This document shows positions 1-10,735 of a stretch of DNA of 39,100 nucleotides, piece by piece. Origin of the DNA: Amphimedon queenslandica (Eukaryota > Porifera > Demospongiae > Haplosclerida > Niphatidae); NCBI RefSeq assembly GCF_000090795.2, contig NW_003546404.1, positions 33,882 to 72,981 on the forward strand, read 5' to 3'. The notes below the pieces were generated by a model that worked only from the letters and a program-made list of their open reading frames with translations, was not told where the DNA came from and searched no databases. Position numbers and translations under genes: made by a program. Within the stretch, counting starts at the first letter, position 1; each line of letters begins with the position of its first letter.

Positions 1-384
1 TTTATTTATTATTTTATTTTATTTTTTAATTAAAAAATTTATTTTATTTTATTTTTTAATTGAAAAAATTTTTTTAATTAATTTATTTATTAATTTATTT
101 TTTAGTATTATTTTGAATTTTTTATTTTATTTTCAATTTTTTATTTTATTTTAAATTTTTTTTATTTATAAATTTTTTTATTTGGCTCGCTTTTGCTCGC
201 CCCATTTATTTTTTATTAAAGTATCTTATTTCATTACATGTACATGTGTTTCATATATAAATTGCCTTTTAATGCTTTAATTCCTTGCTAAACAGCTTAC
301 AGTAGTTTCTAATGCAGATCAAATGGAATTTTTATAGCATGTGTGAGCAAATACTGTATAATTTTATTATTATTATTATTATAG
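1..384 (+). other. AT-rich intron end upstream of the METTL25-like exon
   Basis: The first 200 bases are almost pure A/T, made of degenerate ATTTTATTTT and ATTTATT runs. I see no coding exon. The stretch ends in a (TTA)n run and the acceptor ATTATAG at 378-384, directly before a coding exon, so it is read as the last part of an intron of the gene that follows. Confidence 0.6.
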
Positions 385-3344
385 ATGATAGACATTGGGA
401 GTGGTAAAGGATATTTGAGTGAGACTCTTTCATTCAGTCATCAACTGAAAGTCGTTGGAATAGAATCACAGCCAGTCACGACTCTTGGGGCTTTGGAGAG
501 ATGTAGAAAAGTTGAGAAATTTTTTAAGAGCCATCCGAAAGAAAAAGTAACTTCTAACAAAGAAAAGGGAGATGAAAAGGAAGATAGGAAAAAAATAGAA
601 CATGGATGTGATCCATTTGATGATTTCGACTCACTTCATTTACCATTTGAAGAGACTTTAACATTATCTGAGACTGAATCAACTAGCCATGATACATTAA
701 CTAAAGACAATAACTGTATTAATAAAGGACTTGAGGATATTTCTATTACTACTGCAGTGATTAGCGTTCAGGAAGAAAATACCACACCAGTAGAAGCAGC
801 AGTGTGTACTATAGAGTCTAGTGGTTTATCGAAGCAAAATGAAAACTGTGATGCCCCAAGTAACATAACTGGATCTCAAAATCCACTTAACAATAAAGAA
901 ATAACAGCATCAGATAAAGGAATGGACAATGATACCAGTACAGGAACTAATGCAGTATCAAGCAGTCACACTCAACCAGTACCTTGTCCTCTAACAGACT
1001 CATACACACCCATCACCCACTACATATCAGGCAGTGACAGCATTATTGATATAGCTGGAGGTGCAATAGACACTACACGACCTTTGGGACTAGTTGGACT
1101 ACATACCTGTGGCGATTTGGCCTCTGTTATACTGAGGCAGTTCATTAAAGAGCCTCTGATACAATGTGTGTGTATCGTGGGCTGCTGCTACCATCATATA
1201 ACTGAGAGAGAAGATGTCACAGGTACATATAATTATGTCATATCGTAGGGCGCCTTTTTTTCGAAGGCTATAGATTTTGTGGATTTTTATTTTGCGGATT
1301 TAATTTTAATTTTCATGAATTTATGCCGTCTGTCATCTTGTACTGTATTAATTTGATTTTTTTATTTTTTAAAAATCGTGAAATTTGCTAAATTTACAGC
1401 CCTTGAAAAAAAGCGCCCTACGGTATTGCTTTTCTTTCTATTCTACTTTTTGTTTATTTTGCTATTCCTCCTACTTTTTATTTTACCTTTCCATTTCTTC
1501 TATTCCTTTTTCTCATTTATATCTCACAGATGCTGTTCCTGGATTCCCAATGAGTCAGTTTCTAAAGGGACATGGTGCCTTTCTCGGTCGTAACACTCGT
1601 ATGCTTTCATGTCAGTCTGAGGCTCATTTCTCTACAGTTACATCCGGTAAAGCACTTGAATCAATATTCTTCAGAGCTGTTCTCCAGGTACATGTATACC
1701 TATTTTAAACCAATGCTTAGGTGTAGATAATGTTTTCTGGAGTATTGCATTGTTATTTAATGTCTCTTCACATTAGGTAATACTTCAGAAAGAAATGAAG
1801 TTAATTCAAACTCCCCAAGAGTAAGTATTGTTAGCCATGCCATATATTAACTCTTAAGTTTATAATGAATGAAGCATGCAGATTCTAAAGGCCACTAAAA
1901 CTAATTAATAATTGATGCACTTTATTTCTTAATTTATTCAGTGCTAGGGAGCTGTTAGTTGGACGGGTTAAGAAGTACAACAGTTTCACTGATTATGTTA
2001 GACGAGCTCTTAAAAGACTCAATATCCGAGAACAAAACCAACCATCAAACGATAGACTGGAGTATTATTATACATTGCTCCTTCCAAGACTAACAGAACT
2101 GCAAAGATACCTACAAGTATGTGCAGCATTCCTTATTACTGCTAATAATAGATTACAGAGATTATTATTCTGAAAAGAGGAACTCCCTCGGCTGTTTTAG
2201 TACAGGAGGGACTTTGGCCTGATTTCTGAGAAACTTCAAAAGTTCATAAAAATCCAATTTTGATCGGAATTAGCTCAAACTTTATTCTCAGCATAAAAAC
2301 ATGTATATGTATCACATAAAATCATAAAAATGGCAAATTCTTTTTGTTTCAATTTTGACAAAATTTGGCCCGAGACCCTGTACTATAGTACAGGGTATTT
2401 GGCCAGATTTTTGAGTAATGTTAAAAAAAATTTTTAACCCAATTTTGATTGGAATCAGCTTTAACTTTCTACGCAACATAAGTACATGTATATGCATCAA
2501 AAAAAAGCTATAAAATAAAGAATTTTCTCCTTTTGAATTTTGATGAAATTTGGCCCGAGACCCTGTACTATAGTACAGGGACTTTGGCCTGATTTTTGAG
2601 AAACAGAAAAAATTTGTAAAAAATCCAATTTTGATTGGAATTAGCTCAAACTTTATTCTCAGCATAAAAACATGTATATGTATCAGATAAAATCATAAAA
2701 ATGGCAAATTCTCTTAGTTTCAATTTTGACAAAATTTGGCTCGAGACCCTGTACTATAGTACAGGGACTTTGGCCTGATTTTTGAGTAATGTTAAAAAAA
2801 ATTTTTAATCCAATTTTGATTGGAATCAGCTTAAACTTTCTATGCAACATAAGTACATGTATATGTATCAGATGAAATTATAAAAATGGCATATTCTTTT
2901 TGTTTCAATTTTGACAAAATTTGGCCTCAGACCCTGTACTATAGTACAGGGACTTTGGCCTGATTTTTGAGAAACAAAAAAAAATTGTAAAAAATTCAAT
3001 TTTGATTGGAATCAGCTCAACGTGTATACATATCAGACAATATTATTAAAATTAAGATTTTTTTCCTTGTAATTTTTGATAAAATACCATTGAGGTTTGT
3101 ATTTTATGTATTAGGTGAGAGCTGTTATAGCTCCATTGATAGAATCACTGGTGCTCTTAGATCGACTGCTATTTCTACAAGAACATCAAGTAATATATAG
3201 ATACTATTTTATCACCAAGCATTGCTATTTTACTATGTTATTTGTTTGTAGGAAGAATGCAATATCAAGGAGGCATGGCTCTCTCAATTGTTTGTTCCAG
3301 CAATATCTCCTCGCTGTATTGCTCTATCTGCTATAAGACATTAG
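385..3344 (+). CDS. METTL25: METTL25-like SAM-dependent methyltransferase, 5' end outside the window
   Basis: Six exons join in phase: 385-1222, 1530-1687, 1777-1820, 1942-2116, 3115-3189 and 3252-3344 (stop TAG). They give the last 460 residues. The first exon opens with the SAM-binding motif DIGSGKGYLS and later has GLHTCGDLA and VGCCYHH, all typical of the METTL25/METTL25B (RRNAD1) family. The end VPAISPRCIALSAIRH also fits the family tail. Between motif I and GLHTCGDL lie about 200 residues of low-complexity, acidic, Ser/Thr-rich sequence. The ATG at 385 follows a splice acceptor and is in the middle of motif I, so it is not the true start; upstream exons lie to the left of the window. 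Members are predicted class I methyltransferases; the substrate is not evident here. The fifth intron (2117-3114) holds a tandem repeat array and the first holds a MITE. Confidence 0.88.
1241..1425. mobile_element. Foldback MITE with GTAGGGCGC ends in METTL25 intron
   Basis: The ends are inverted repeats: TATCGTAGGGCGCCTTTTTT at the left, and at the right a sequence whose reverse complement starts TACCGTAGGGCGCTTTTTTT. The element is about 185 bp, has no ORF of its own, and starts and ends with TA, as expected for a Tc1/mariner-type non-autonomous element. It lies wholly within the intron 1223-1529. Only one copy of this family is in the window. Confidence 0.7.
2184..3055. repeat. Tandem array of about 185-bp units with a 20-bp palindromic core
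   Basis: Four perfect copies of the palindrome CCCTGTACTATAGTACAGGG lie at 2376-2395, 2561-2580, 2747-2766 and 2932-2951, spaced 185, 186 and 185 bases. A decayed fifth core is near 2184-2207. Between cores the units share blocks such as GGAATCAGCTCAAACTTT and ACATGTATATGTATCAGAT. The array fills most of the intron 2117-3114. Related arrays are at 20245-20925 (reverse orientation) and 30720-31600. Confidence 0.9.
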
Positions 3345-3424
3345 ACAATAATAATAATGATTATCATTAATGATTTATTTATTGGGTGTGTGGGCGTTGC
3401 CTTATCCTCTGCCACTGCCAGACA

Positions 3425-6400
3425 ATGGATGATTCTCACAATATAACAGTTGCTCTTCGTCTTTTGGCTCCTTCTACTAATGAATCAGTCAAAGGAGAAC
3501 CTGGTGAAGTCGTTAGACTGGAGGAAGGAGATAAGAAAGGAGTTTTAAAAGTAACAATAGGGGAGCTCCAGCAAGAAGAGAACGAGCCCCACCCATCACA
3601 ACAAACAAGCAACTTGATCTTTGACGAAGTGTACTCCTGCTCTTCTGAGACTAAAGAGCAAGATATACACAAGGCAAGAGTCTCTCCGCTCATTAATAGT
3701 GTTCTTGAGGGATTCAACGGGACAGTACTATCACTAGGTAACCAATCAATGCTAGGGGATGCAGTACAGACTCAGAAAGGGCTGATAATCAGAGCTGCTA
3801 GGCAGATATTTAACACATTGAAAAGGCTCAAGAAATCCGGTGTAACAGCCAATCTTGTTGTACCATGCACCTTTTTAATGCTCTGTGATGAGACACTGTA
3901 CGATCTCTTTCATCAGCTCCCTGGAGATAGGGTAGGAGAAATAAGAGAGAACAAAGGCCCAGTTTTAGAAATGAGTGAATTGCTTGATTGCATTACTTCA
4001 GAGGCAAAGAGAGTAAATGGAGTCAAGAAACTATTGGAGCATGGGCAGGTCATGATGGAAAAGTATCTGCGATGTCACAGCTCTGATTCACTTCGTCACA
4101 CAGTTTTCACGATTGGCGTGAAATATTCAGAGTTTGGGTCTCTCTTCTCACCAATCAGTGGTACACTCTCATTCATTAGCATCAGCAAGCCTGACTTGCT
4201 TGATGTGAATCAATTATTGACCAGTCAAGAACTCCCAGCCACTGCCTGTAGCATTAGAGATTTCTTTGTCACAATAAGCACACTCACACAAACCTCATCA
4301 TTACTACCAGGCACACCTGAATTGACTCACCGATCAGAAGAAGCAACCTCTGATGCATTAAAAGGCTCCAAACTTAAACCTTTATTAAAAGATGCACTGG
4401 GTGGTAACTGCAAGACACTTTTAATATGCAATTCACCTAGTGTAACACATTGCAGCAGTCACGAGCAGATTTTAAGTTCTCTCCAGTTGCTCTCGAAAGC
4501 AAGAAACATTACCAATAAACCAGACAAGACAGAGCTGGCAAAGAAGGCACTAATGGATGCTTACATGAAAGAGTTAAGGAAGCTCTATGGGAATGCCCCT
4601 GGTAAAGGAGGAAGGGAAGAGGGGCAGTTAGATGAGGTGACAAGTGATAATAAAGATGCTGAATTTGCTGCAAAGGCACTGGCAACAGCTGTCAGAGAAG
4701 GAAACGAATCTGAAGGCAGTGACAGTGAAGATGATGAAACTAGCTTAGATAAATCAAGTAAATACATATGATGCTATTTATTTATGTTTACTTATTTAAC
4801 TCTAGTTGGTTCTGAGCATACCAAATCTGGCTCACAGAAAAAGATGAAGAGACGTTTTACTCTCAATATGTTTGGAACACTGGAGTCATCAGGCCCCCAG
4901 GAGACAACCTCGGAGGATCTCACAATAGAAGCATTAGTATCTGTAATCCAAGAACCTGACAAAGGAGTACCAAGGGCATTGACTGGAGCTTTGGAAGATG
5001 TTAAAATACACAGAGGTACATAGTATAATTCATAATATAAAATACTTGACTCTATTTTTACAGGTAAAGGAGCTGTTTTTTCTGGTGCAGATATCGTGAC
5101 GTGGCTAGTAAAGAATATTGCTGGCGTTGAAAATGAGGAAGATGCTGAGAAAATCGGTCAGATTTTGCTAGACAAAGGAGCAATTTTTCATTCAGAAGGA
5201 GCAAGGTATATCTGATATTTTAATGCACTGTATATTAATTATTTATATTCTTAGTGTATTTTTCAATTCATCGTACCTCTTCTATTATGCAAGAGAGGCC
5301 CGTCAACTTGCTAAGCCATTAACCCAAGAGGAAATACAAGCACTTTTAGGTCATGGAAGTAAGGGCCCAAAGGAACAAACGCTAACCGCCGATCAAAGCA
5401 ATCGCAACAAAGGGAATGATCTTAAATCCCCAGAAAGAGAGCAGTTCTTTAATGTTGAGGATACTATTAAGCCTATGAGCCAGAAGCTTCAACCAATTCA
5501 TATATCATCTCCAACATCTCCTTCTCAGCCAATATCAGGTCCGCATCTGCTACCTCCACTTCAAAAGTCAAATAGCATCATAGAAGAGAATGATCCTGAA
5601 CCTTCTACACTCACTGCTACACTTGTTCCTCAAAAATTGGTGGATTCTACTGGCTACAGTAACACGGAAGAGCCTGATTTCCCATCAGTAGAAGCAACAC
5701 TTGTTCCACAAGCTGCCCAGCAGCCTACATCAGATGGACAACTAACTACAGAAGATAGTAAGATGAAAAATTATGACTAATGCCCAGTATTGACAATTTT
5801 GTTATTTTCACGTATAGCAGCTTCAAGTCATGAACATCAAAGAAATCAAGAACCAGATGACAATTATGATTATCTAGATGATGAAAATGCAGATCCTAAG
5901 GTTTGTTTCTAATCAGGATTCCAAAATATTTTCAATTTTCTAATAGACACCATCGAATGAAACAGCTCCAAATTTAAAAGCTTTTGAAAGAGTCCCAGAT
6001 TTACAAACATTGGAAAGGTAAATACATCCTCTTGAACTATTATTCTAGTTATTGAAACATCATTGGACTTTAGTTGTAGTGATTATCCACATCCTTTACA
6101 TTATCAAGCAGCGACAAAGAACGATGCTGGTGTCATAAAACACCTCATTCACTGGTATGGGGTGGACCAACTTGACGATAGACACAGGACTCCGCTAATG
6201 TTTGCTGCACTGGGCAACAAAGTAGATCAATAATGCAGACTTCATGCTAGTTACAGTATTTTTAGGCTACTTCATGCCGAACGTTACTGGAGTACGGGTC
6301 TGTTCCAGACAACAGAGATAAAAGTGGCTTGACAGCTGTTCACATTGCTTGCTATCATGGGCATAAAGAAGCACTGGCAGTACTTGCCAGTAAAGGAGCC

Positions 6401-7429
6401 AACGTTGCAATAAAAGACAAAATGGTAATATTAATATATATTATTCTATTTATTATTAGTATGACCGTAGTTGCACAGTGCATTTCATTGGAGTGTTGTA
6501 CCTCCTACTACACACTGTCTAAAAATAGTTTTAAGGTAAATGATTATCCTTTTCAAGTATTAACACTCTAAGCTTGATTTAACTTGCAGATACTCACATA
6601 AACACAATCTTGAAAGAGAAGAAGACAAAAATGGTTTGACTCCTATCCACTGGGCAATTTTTTATGATCATCCAGAGCATTTGAAGCTGCTTTTACAAAG
6701 GTTCATTCATCACGTTTATAATAATACCGCATTAATACATTGTCATATAGGTGTACTGACCTAACAAGGGTTGACAAATGTGGACGAAATTTTGCTATTT
6801 ATGCCATTCAAAACGAAAGGCTTCAATGCCTTGAAGTCAGTATCATTGATAAAATATTTGAAGTTTTATTTATAATTCCATAGTGCCTATTAAAAGCTTG
6901 TCCAGTATTTGCAGTACATTCAGACAAGCACAAATTGACTGCACTCCATCATGCTAGTGCTCTACCATCAGCTACATACCTACAAGCCTTACTCAACTCA
7001 ATGACAAGTACTTATTGTCTAGCACAACTTTATACTGATACTTAGTAGGCAAAGGACAGCAGGTTTCCCTTGACATTCAGGACCAATATGGAAGGACACC
7101 AGTTCATTATGCTGCTTTATATGGTCATAGCGAAATATTGAATGTAAATTAAACCAGCCCTATTAATGATTGTGCTTATAAATGATCAATTGTACAGTTA
7201 TTATTGAAGTATAGTGCTGATCGGAATCCTAAAGACTCTTCTGGAAGGACTCCTCTTCAATTGCGTAAAGCCTTTGGAATGGAAGAGAACAGAGATATTG
7301 CTGAGTTATTGGAAAGTATGTCACTTTAAAATGATACTATATATATATATATTACTTGTAATAATAGGAGAGCTTACAGATGGTGATAAACAAAACAGGG
7401 AAGAGTCTGCTGTGTGTATTATAATATAA
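3425..7429 (+). CDS. Degenerate kinesin-like motor, DEP domain and ankyrin repeat fusion protein
   Basis: Exons assigned: 3425-4757, 4806-5015, 5064-5205, 5255-5757, 5818-5900, 5947-6017, 6080-6221, 6266-6424, a doubtful section to 6572, 6573 (or 6590)-6700, 6751-6835, 6884-7007, 7049-7143, 7198-7315, 7368-7429. The product is about 1,090 residues. Residues about 1-350 follow a kinesin motor fold: ITVALRLLAP, NLIFDEVYS, VLEGFNGTVLSLG and KLKPLLKDALGGNCKTLLI. The P-loop is lost (LGNQSMLGD in its place), SSRSH reads SSDSLRH, and DLAGSE is unrecognisable, so ATPase activity is doubtful. Next come a DEP domain (GAVFSGADIVTWLVKN to LFYYAREA), a Ser/Pro-rich linker, and about six ankyrin repeats (SGLTAVHIACYHGHKEAL, NGLTPIHWAIF, YGRTPVHYAALYGHSEIL). 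The junction of motor and DEP exons is in phase through a 48-bp intron. The start MDDSHN was chosen because kinesin homology begins just after it; an in-frame ATG lies upstream at 3386. The METTL25 stop is only 80 bp upstream. Confidence 0.8.
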
Positions 7430-7942
7430 AAATAATATTAATAACTGGACAATAAGCTAAAAAATAGAAATTGGCAGAAATCAATAATAATGTCAATAGA
7501 TAATAAAATATATTTTGTTGTAATTTTTTTCAGACTTTGCTGTATGATTTGACTAATTTATGTATATATAGCTCTTTGATTATTCTCATTAAATACAGAG
7601 TTCCCTATAGCAGTTTCTAGTCTAGCTAAAACTAATAGACTCATATGTCTTTATTCTTTTAACTGCAGACATTACATGCATATACCTTATACAAATCCAC
7701 TTTGTTGTATGCACATGTAATACATTTGTTGTAGGCAGGGACAGTTTTGCTTTAGAAACATGAGTCTAAGCAATTTTGCAAAGACTAAATTATAATTATT
7801 AGCAAAATAAGATGTTTACATGATACTGGGTTCAAATTGTGACCATGCATATTTAAATAATGTGTCATGCATCTCCCAAGACATTATTCATTCCACAATC
7901 ATGAATCAACTTTGCTACAGAAGTGTCAACTTTTTCACAGCT
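7430..7942 (+). other. Intergenic spacer with a poly(A) signal
   Basis: No gene seen. AATAAA at 7502-7507 lies about 75 bases after the preceding stop and is the likely poly(A) signal of the kinesin-like gene. The rest is AT-rich and should contain the promoter and 5' leader of the GTPase gene. TTTTTCACAG just before its chosen ATG could be a splice acceptor of a 5' UTR intron. Confidence 0.5.
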
Positions 7943-8983
7943 ATGGCTGAAGCCAGCCCAGATTCCTTCTCTCTCCTTGAGTACAATGCTAGGAGCTTTG
8001 ATGAGAGCCTCCTCAAGGAAAGAAAAGAGAACCTCAAGAGAAGACAGAGACCATTGAACATACTCTGCCTAGGAATAACAGGCTCAGGGAAGTCTAGCAT
8101 ACTCAATGCAATGATGGGAGAGGTCCTAGCTAGAACACAGTGTGTCCCAGAGTCCTGCCAGTCTGAAATGGAGTGCCACATAGGACAGTATGAAGGAATA
8201 GAGATAAAAGCTTATGATACTGTTGGCTTTACTGGCTCTGCATCTACAGATAAGAAAATTCTTAAGAATATTTCAGAGAATGCTCCCATTGGTGGATACA
8301 ACGTGGTGCTCCTTACATTGAGGATGGATTGTCGATTCGATGAGAAGGTCTTTCAAATGCTCTCACTAGCTGGAAAACTGCTGAAAACTGTAATGTGGCA
8401 GAGGACCATTGTAGTCCTTACATTTGCTAATGCATTTATAGTTCAGCTTGAAGAAGGATATCAGGGGTACAGCTTGAATACCGACGTTCAGAAGATGACA
8501 ATAGAGAGAACAATTGCCAAGATAAAGGAATTATTTCAAAAGCACACTCGCCTTCATAAAGACATAACCAGCACTATTCCAATAGTACTAGCTGGTAGTG
8601 CAAATAAAAGAGATTTACCAATTGATTCAGACTGGCTATCAACGCTGTGGGACAATGTAATTTATCATTGTAAATATGAGCAGAAATCCTTCTTGAAGCC
8701 TTCGCTATTTAAACGTATCACTAAATCTTTACATTCTCAGAGATTTGAGAGCAACTCAGAAGAATTAACTGAAGAAAATCCAAGTACAGACCATCAAAAA
8801 TTAAAGGAAAATGGCTTAGAAGCAGTAGAATTGCAAGATGACAAAGTAAAGGATATCATACAAGCAGATAATGAAGATCATTCTTATGAGGAAGAGGTAG
8901 AAAATGACAGTGAGAATGATACAGAACTGCCTAGTCTACAACTGGATGACTTCTTCACTGATGTCTTAGATAAAATGCACTAA
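7943..8983 (+). CDS. AIG1/Toc34-like GTPase, intronless
   Basis: An intronless frame of 346 residues from ATG 7943; an upstream in-frame ATG at 7820 would add 41 residues with no recognisable content. The G domain is clear: P-loop GITGSGKSS, a DTVGF Walker B/G3, a VVLTFAN block in the place of G4, and IPIVLAGSANKRD towards G5. This order, in particular LTFAN rather than TKxD, recalls the septin-like TRAFAC GTPases of the AIG1/GIMAP and Toc34/Toc159 type. The last 100 residues are acidic (EEEVENDSENDTELP) and lack a membrane segment. GIMAP proteins act in lymphocyte survival and on membranes in vertebrates, but no role can be inferred for this one. Absence of introns among intron-rich neighbours suggests an old retrocopy or later transfer. 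Confidence 0.75.
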   Translation: MAEASPDSFSLLEYNARSFDESLLKERKENLKRRQRPLNILCLGITGSGKSSILNAMMGEVLARTQCVPESCQSEMECHIGQYEGIEIKAYDTVGFTGSASTDKKILKNISENAPIGGYNVVLLTLRMDCRFDEKVFQMLSLAGKLLKTVMWQRTIVVLTFANAFIVQLEEGYQGYSLNTDVQKMTIERTIAKIKELFQKHTRLHKDITSTIPIVLAGSANKRDLPIDSDWLSTLWDNVIYHCKYEQKSFLKPSLFKRITKSLHSQRFESNSEELTEENPSTDHQKLKENGLEAVELQDDKVKDIIQADNEDHSYEEEVENDSENDTELPSLQLDDFFTDVLDKMH

Positions 8984-9352
8984 CTTTACCTATAGCATAC
9001 ATGCACTTAACTATTTACACTGTAGGTTATAAAATATTATTTTGTTTATAGCACAAGTGTATCATATTTTTATCATGCTTTTGATTTAATGAGAGTTATT
9101 ATCACCACCCATGCTTTAAATAGCATTCATCACAGTATCATAATTCATAGCCTATCACAACAGTGCATCAGTGGCTCAGTACATGTAATATGATATGCAT
9201 GTGCATTGTAAATGTGCATGTTGGAAATAGAAGAGTGATACAGACATTCAAATAACAAAGTTGCAAATTTGTAAATTAGTAATGAATCCCATCATAATTA
9301 AACTACAAAGTTACCATGAATCAAGATTTGAATATTATGACTTAACTATCCT
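8984..9352. other. Spacer between convergent genes
   Basis: No coding potential found. It separates the 3' end of the GTPase gene (+) from the 3' end of methyltransferase copy B (-), so it should hold both 3' UTRs. It is rich in ATGCATGTGCAT-like short palindromes. Confidence 0.5.
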
Positions 9353-10668
9353 TTAAAGTCCTTTATATGCAACTATTGTTGTAGTCTGTCCAATTCTTTT
9401 CCTAACAGTCTCAACATCATCAATAAATTGTTGAGCAGTGCCGTCTTCTATCTTCTTCCTCCAATCTTTCAATGATTCCTCAAGCTCCTCTGGTGTAGCT
9501 GCCGCCCAAATACTGCAATTAAAAATAATAATAATAATATCAAAAATGAATTCAGATGTTAGCTTTACCTTGTGGTGTTTCTCCATTCTGGGTCAAGTGG
9601 TCCGTTAACATTCAAGTATGTGTCCATTTTAATGATGGACTCATGACAATGAGCCAACACAGACTGTACTCTGAAACCAATCTTAGACAATCTATCATGC
9701 AATACACTAACAGGAGGGTACCTATAGTTAAGTAGAGTTTTATATAGAATACAACTATGTCAGATATTACTTTTCACTAAGACGTTCGGATGCCTTTGAT
9801 ACTATTTTATACATAAAATATGACTCAAGTAACTGCTCAGATGTAAGAGTATTGATGACAAAAGCACCTTCATCTTTTAATATCCTATAAACTTCACTTA
9901 TTGCTTTGGTAGGACCAGCATACTCTGGAGGGGAACTACCTGATAGATGATGCAATACCTAAAGAGTAAATAAAGCAGACTCTAATAATAATATTGATTT
10001 TTATTCCCATTAAAACAGTCAAAATAATAAAGCCCATAAAACAATATGTTATCTAATTCTTACATGTGTACAAATGACAACATCACAGTATCTATCTTCC
10101 AGTGGAACACTAAGGGCACTTCCCTCCATTATCTTAACATTTGGTAGATGCTCGGTTTTCTTAGTAGCTTGCTCCATCATTCCTTTGTTATATTCAATAC
10201 CAGTAATATTACCAACAAAAGGACTTAATGCCACTGCATAATTACCAGTACCACAGCCTATAAACAATGGGAGTATAATTACTAGCTACAGCTACATCAT
10301 TTTAATAAAAATTACAAAAAATTAATTTAGGTGTGGTCAGGAGCCGACATGTAATGCAAATGCAAAACATGCAACTGTGCTCAAGCCTTATGGTCAAATT
10401 TACAAACTTGCATACAGTATGACCATAGATATGGACCCAGTCACTTTAGCAAGAGAGTCACATTATTAATTAGTACCAATATCAACAATGGAAGCTTCCT
10501 TTATTGATCTGCCTTTCATTACACGGGCTACTGCTCCAAGAATCACATCTATTCCAACTGCCTGCCTACCTATAAACGGATAGGGTTATACACACAGAAC
10601 AGTTAGTTTTTACATGAGTCATAGTCTTTGGACGCTTTATTGTAATCTTCATAATCCTTGGAAGCCAT
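9353..10668 (-). CDS. SAM-dependent methyltransferase (UbiE/Methyltransf_11 type), copy B
   Basis: Six exons on the minus strand: 10614-10668, 10477-10569, 10064-10257, 9771-9958, 9569-9721, 9353-9512 (stop TAA). Product 280 residues. The N-terminus (MASKDYEDYNKASKDYDS) is followed by motif I DIGCGTGNYA, an acidic motif II (GIEYNKGMMEQA), PLEDRYCDVVICTHVLHHLSG around motif IV, and AYRILKDEGAFVINTL-type motifs; these mark a class I methyltransferase of the Methyltransf_11 group. The C-terminal 53 residues (EELEESLKDWRKKIEDGTAQ and after) form a helical tail shared with copy A. All splice phases match copy A exactly, so this is a tandem duplicate. The start lies 67 bp downstream of copy A's stop. 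Substrate unknown. Confidence 0.87.
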
Positions 10669-10735
10669 TTCTAACAGCCCCTCCCTAAACAGACTTGCTA
10701 ATTATGTTTTTCTGCATACACACAATTACAAATTT

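Noticed and set aside
1378..1593. Small hydrophobic frame (Phe/Leu-rich) in the METTL25 intron
   Set aside because: It is produced by a T-rich polypyrimidine tract before the acceptor at 1529 and by the end of a MITE.
2312..2665. 117-residue minus-strand frame and similar frames at 20588-20991
   Set aside because: They are translations of the 185-bp tandem repeats and have internal repetition that mirrors the DNA unit.
2184..3055. CRISPR-like array of repeats and spacers
   Set aside because: The units are 185 bp and repeated throughout, not short repeats with unique spacers, and the context is an animal intron.
3425..7429. Treating motor and DEP/ankyrin parts as two genes
   Set aside because: Donor 4757 and acceptor 4806 join in phase through a typical short intron, and no promoter-sized gap or new start exists between them. 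Transcript proof is still lacking.
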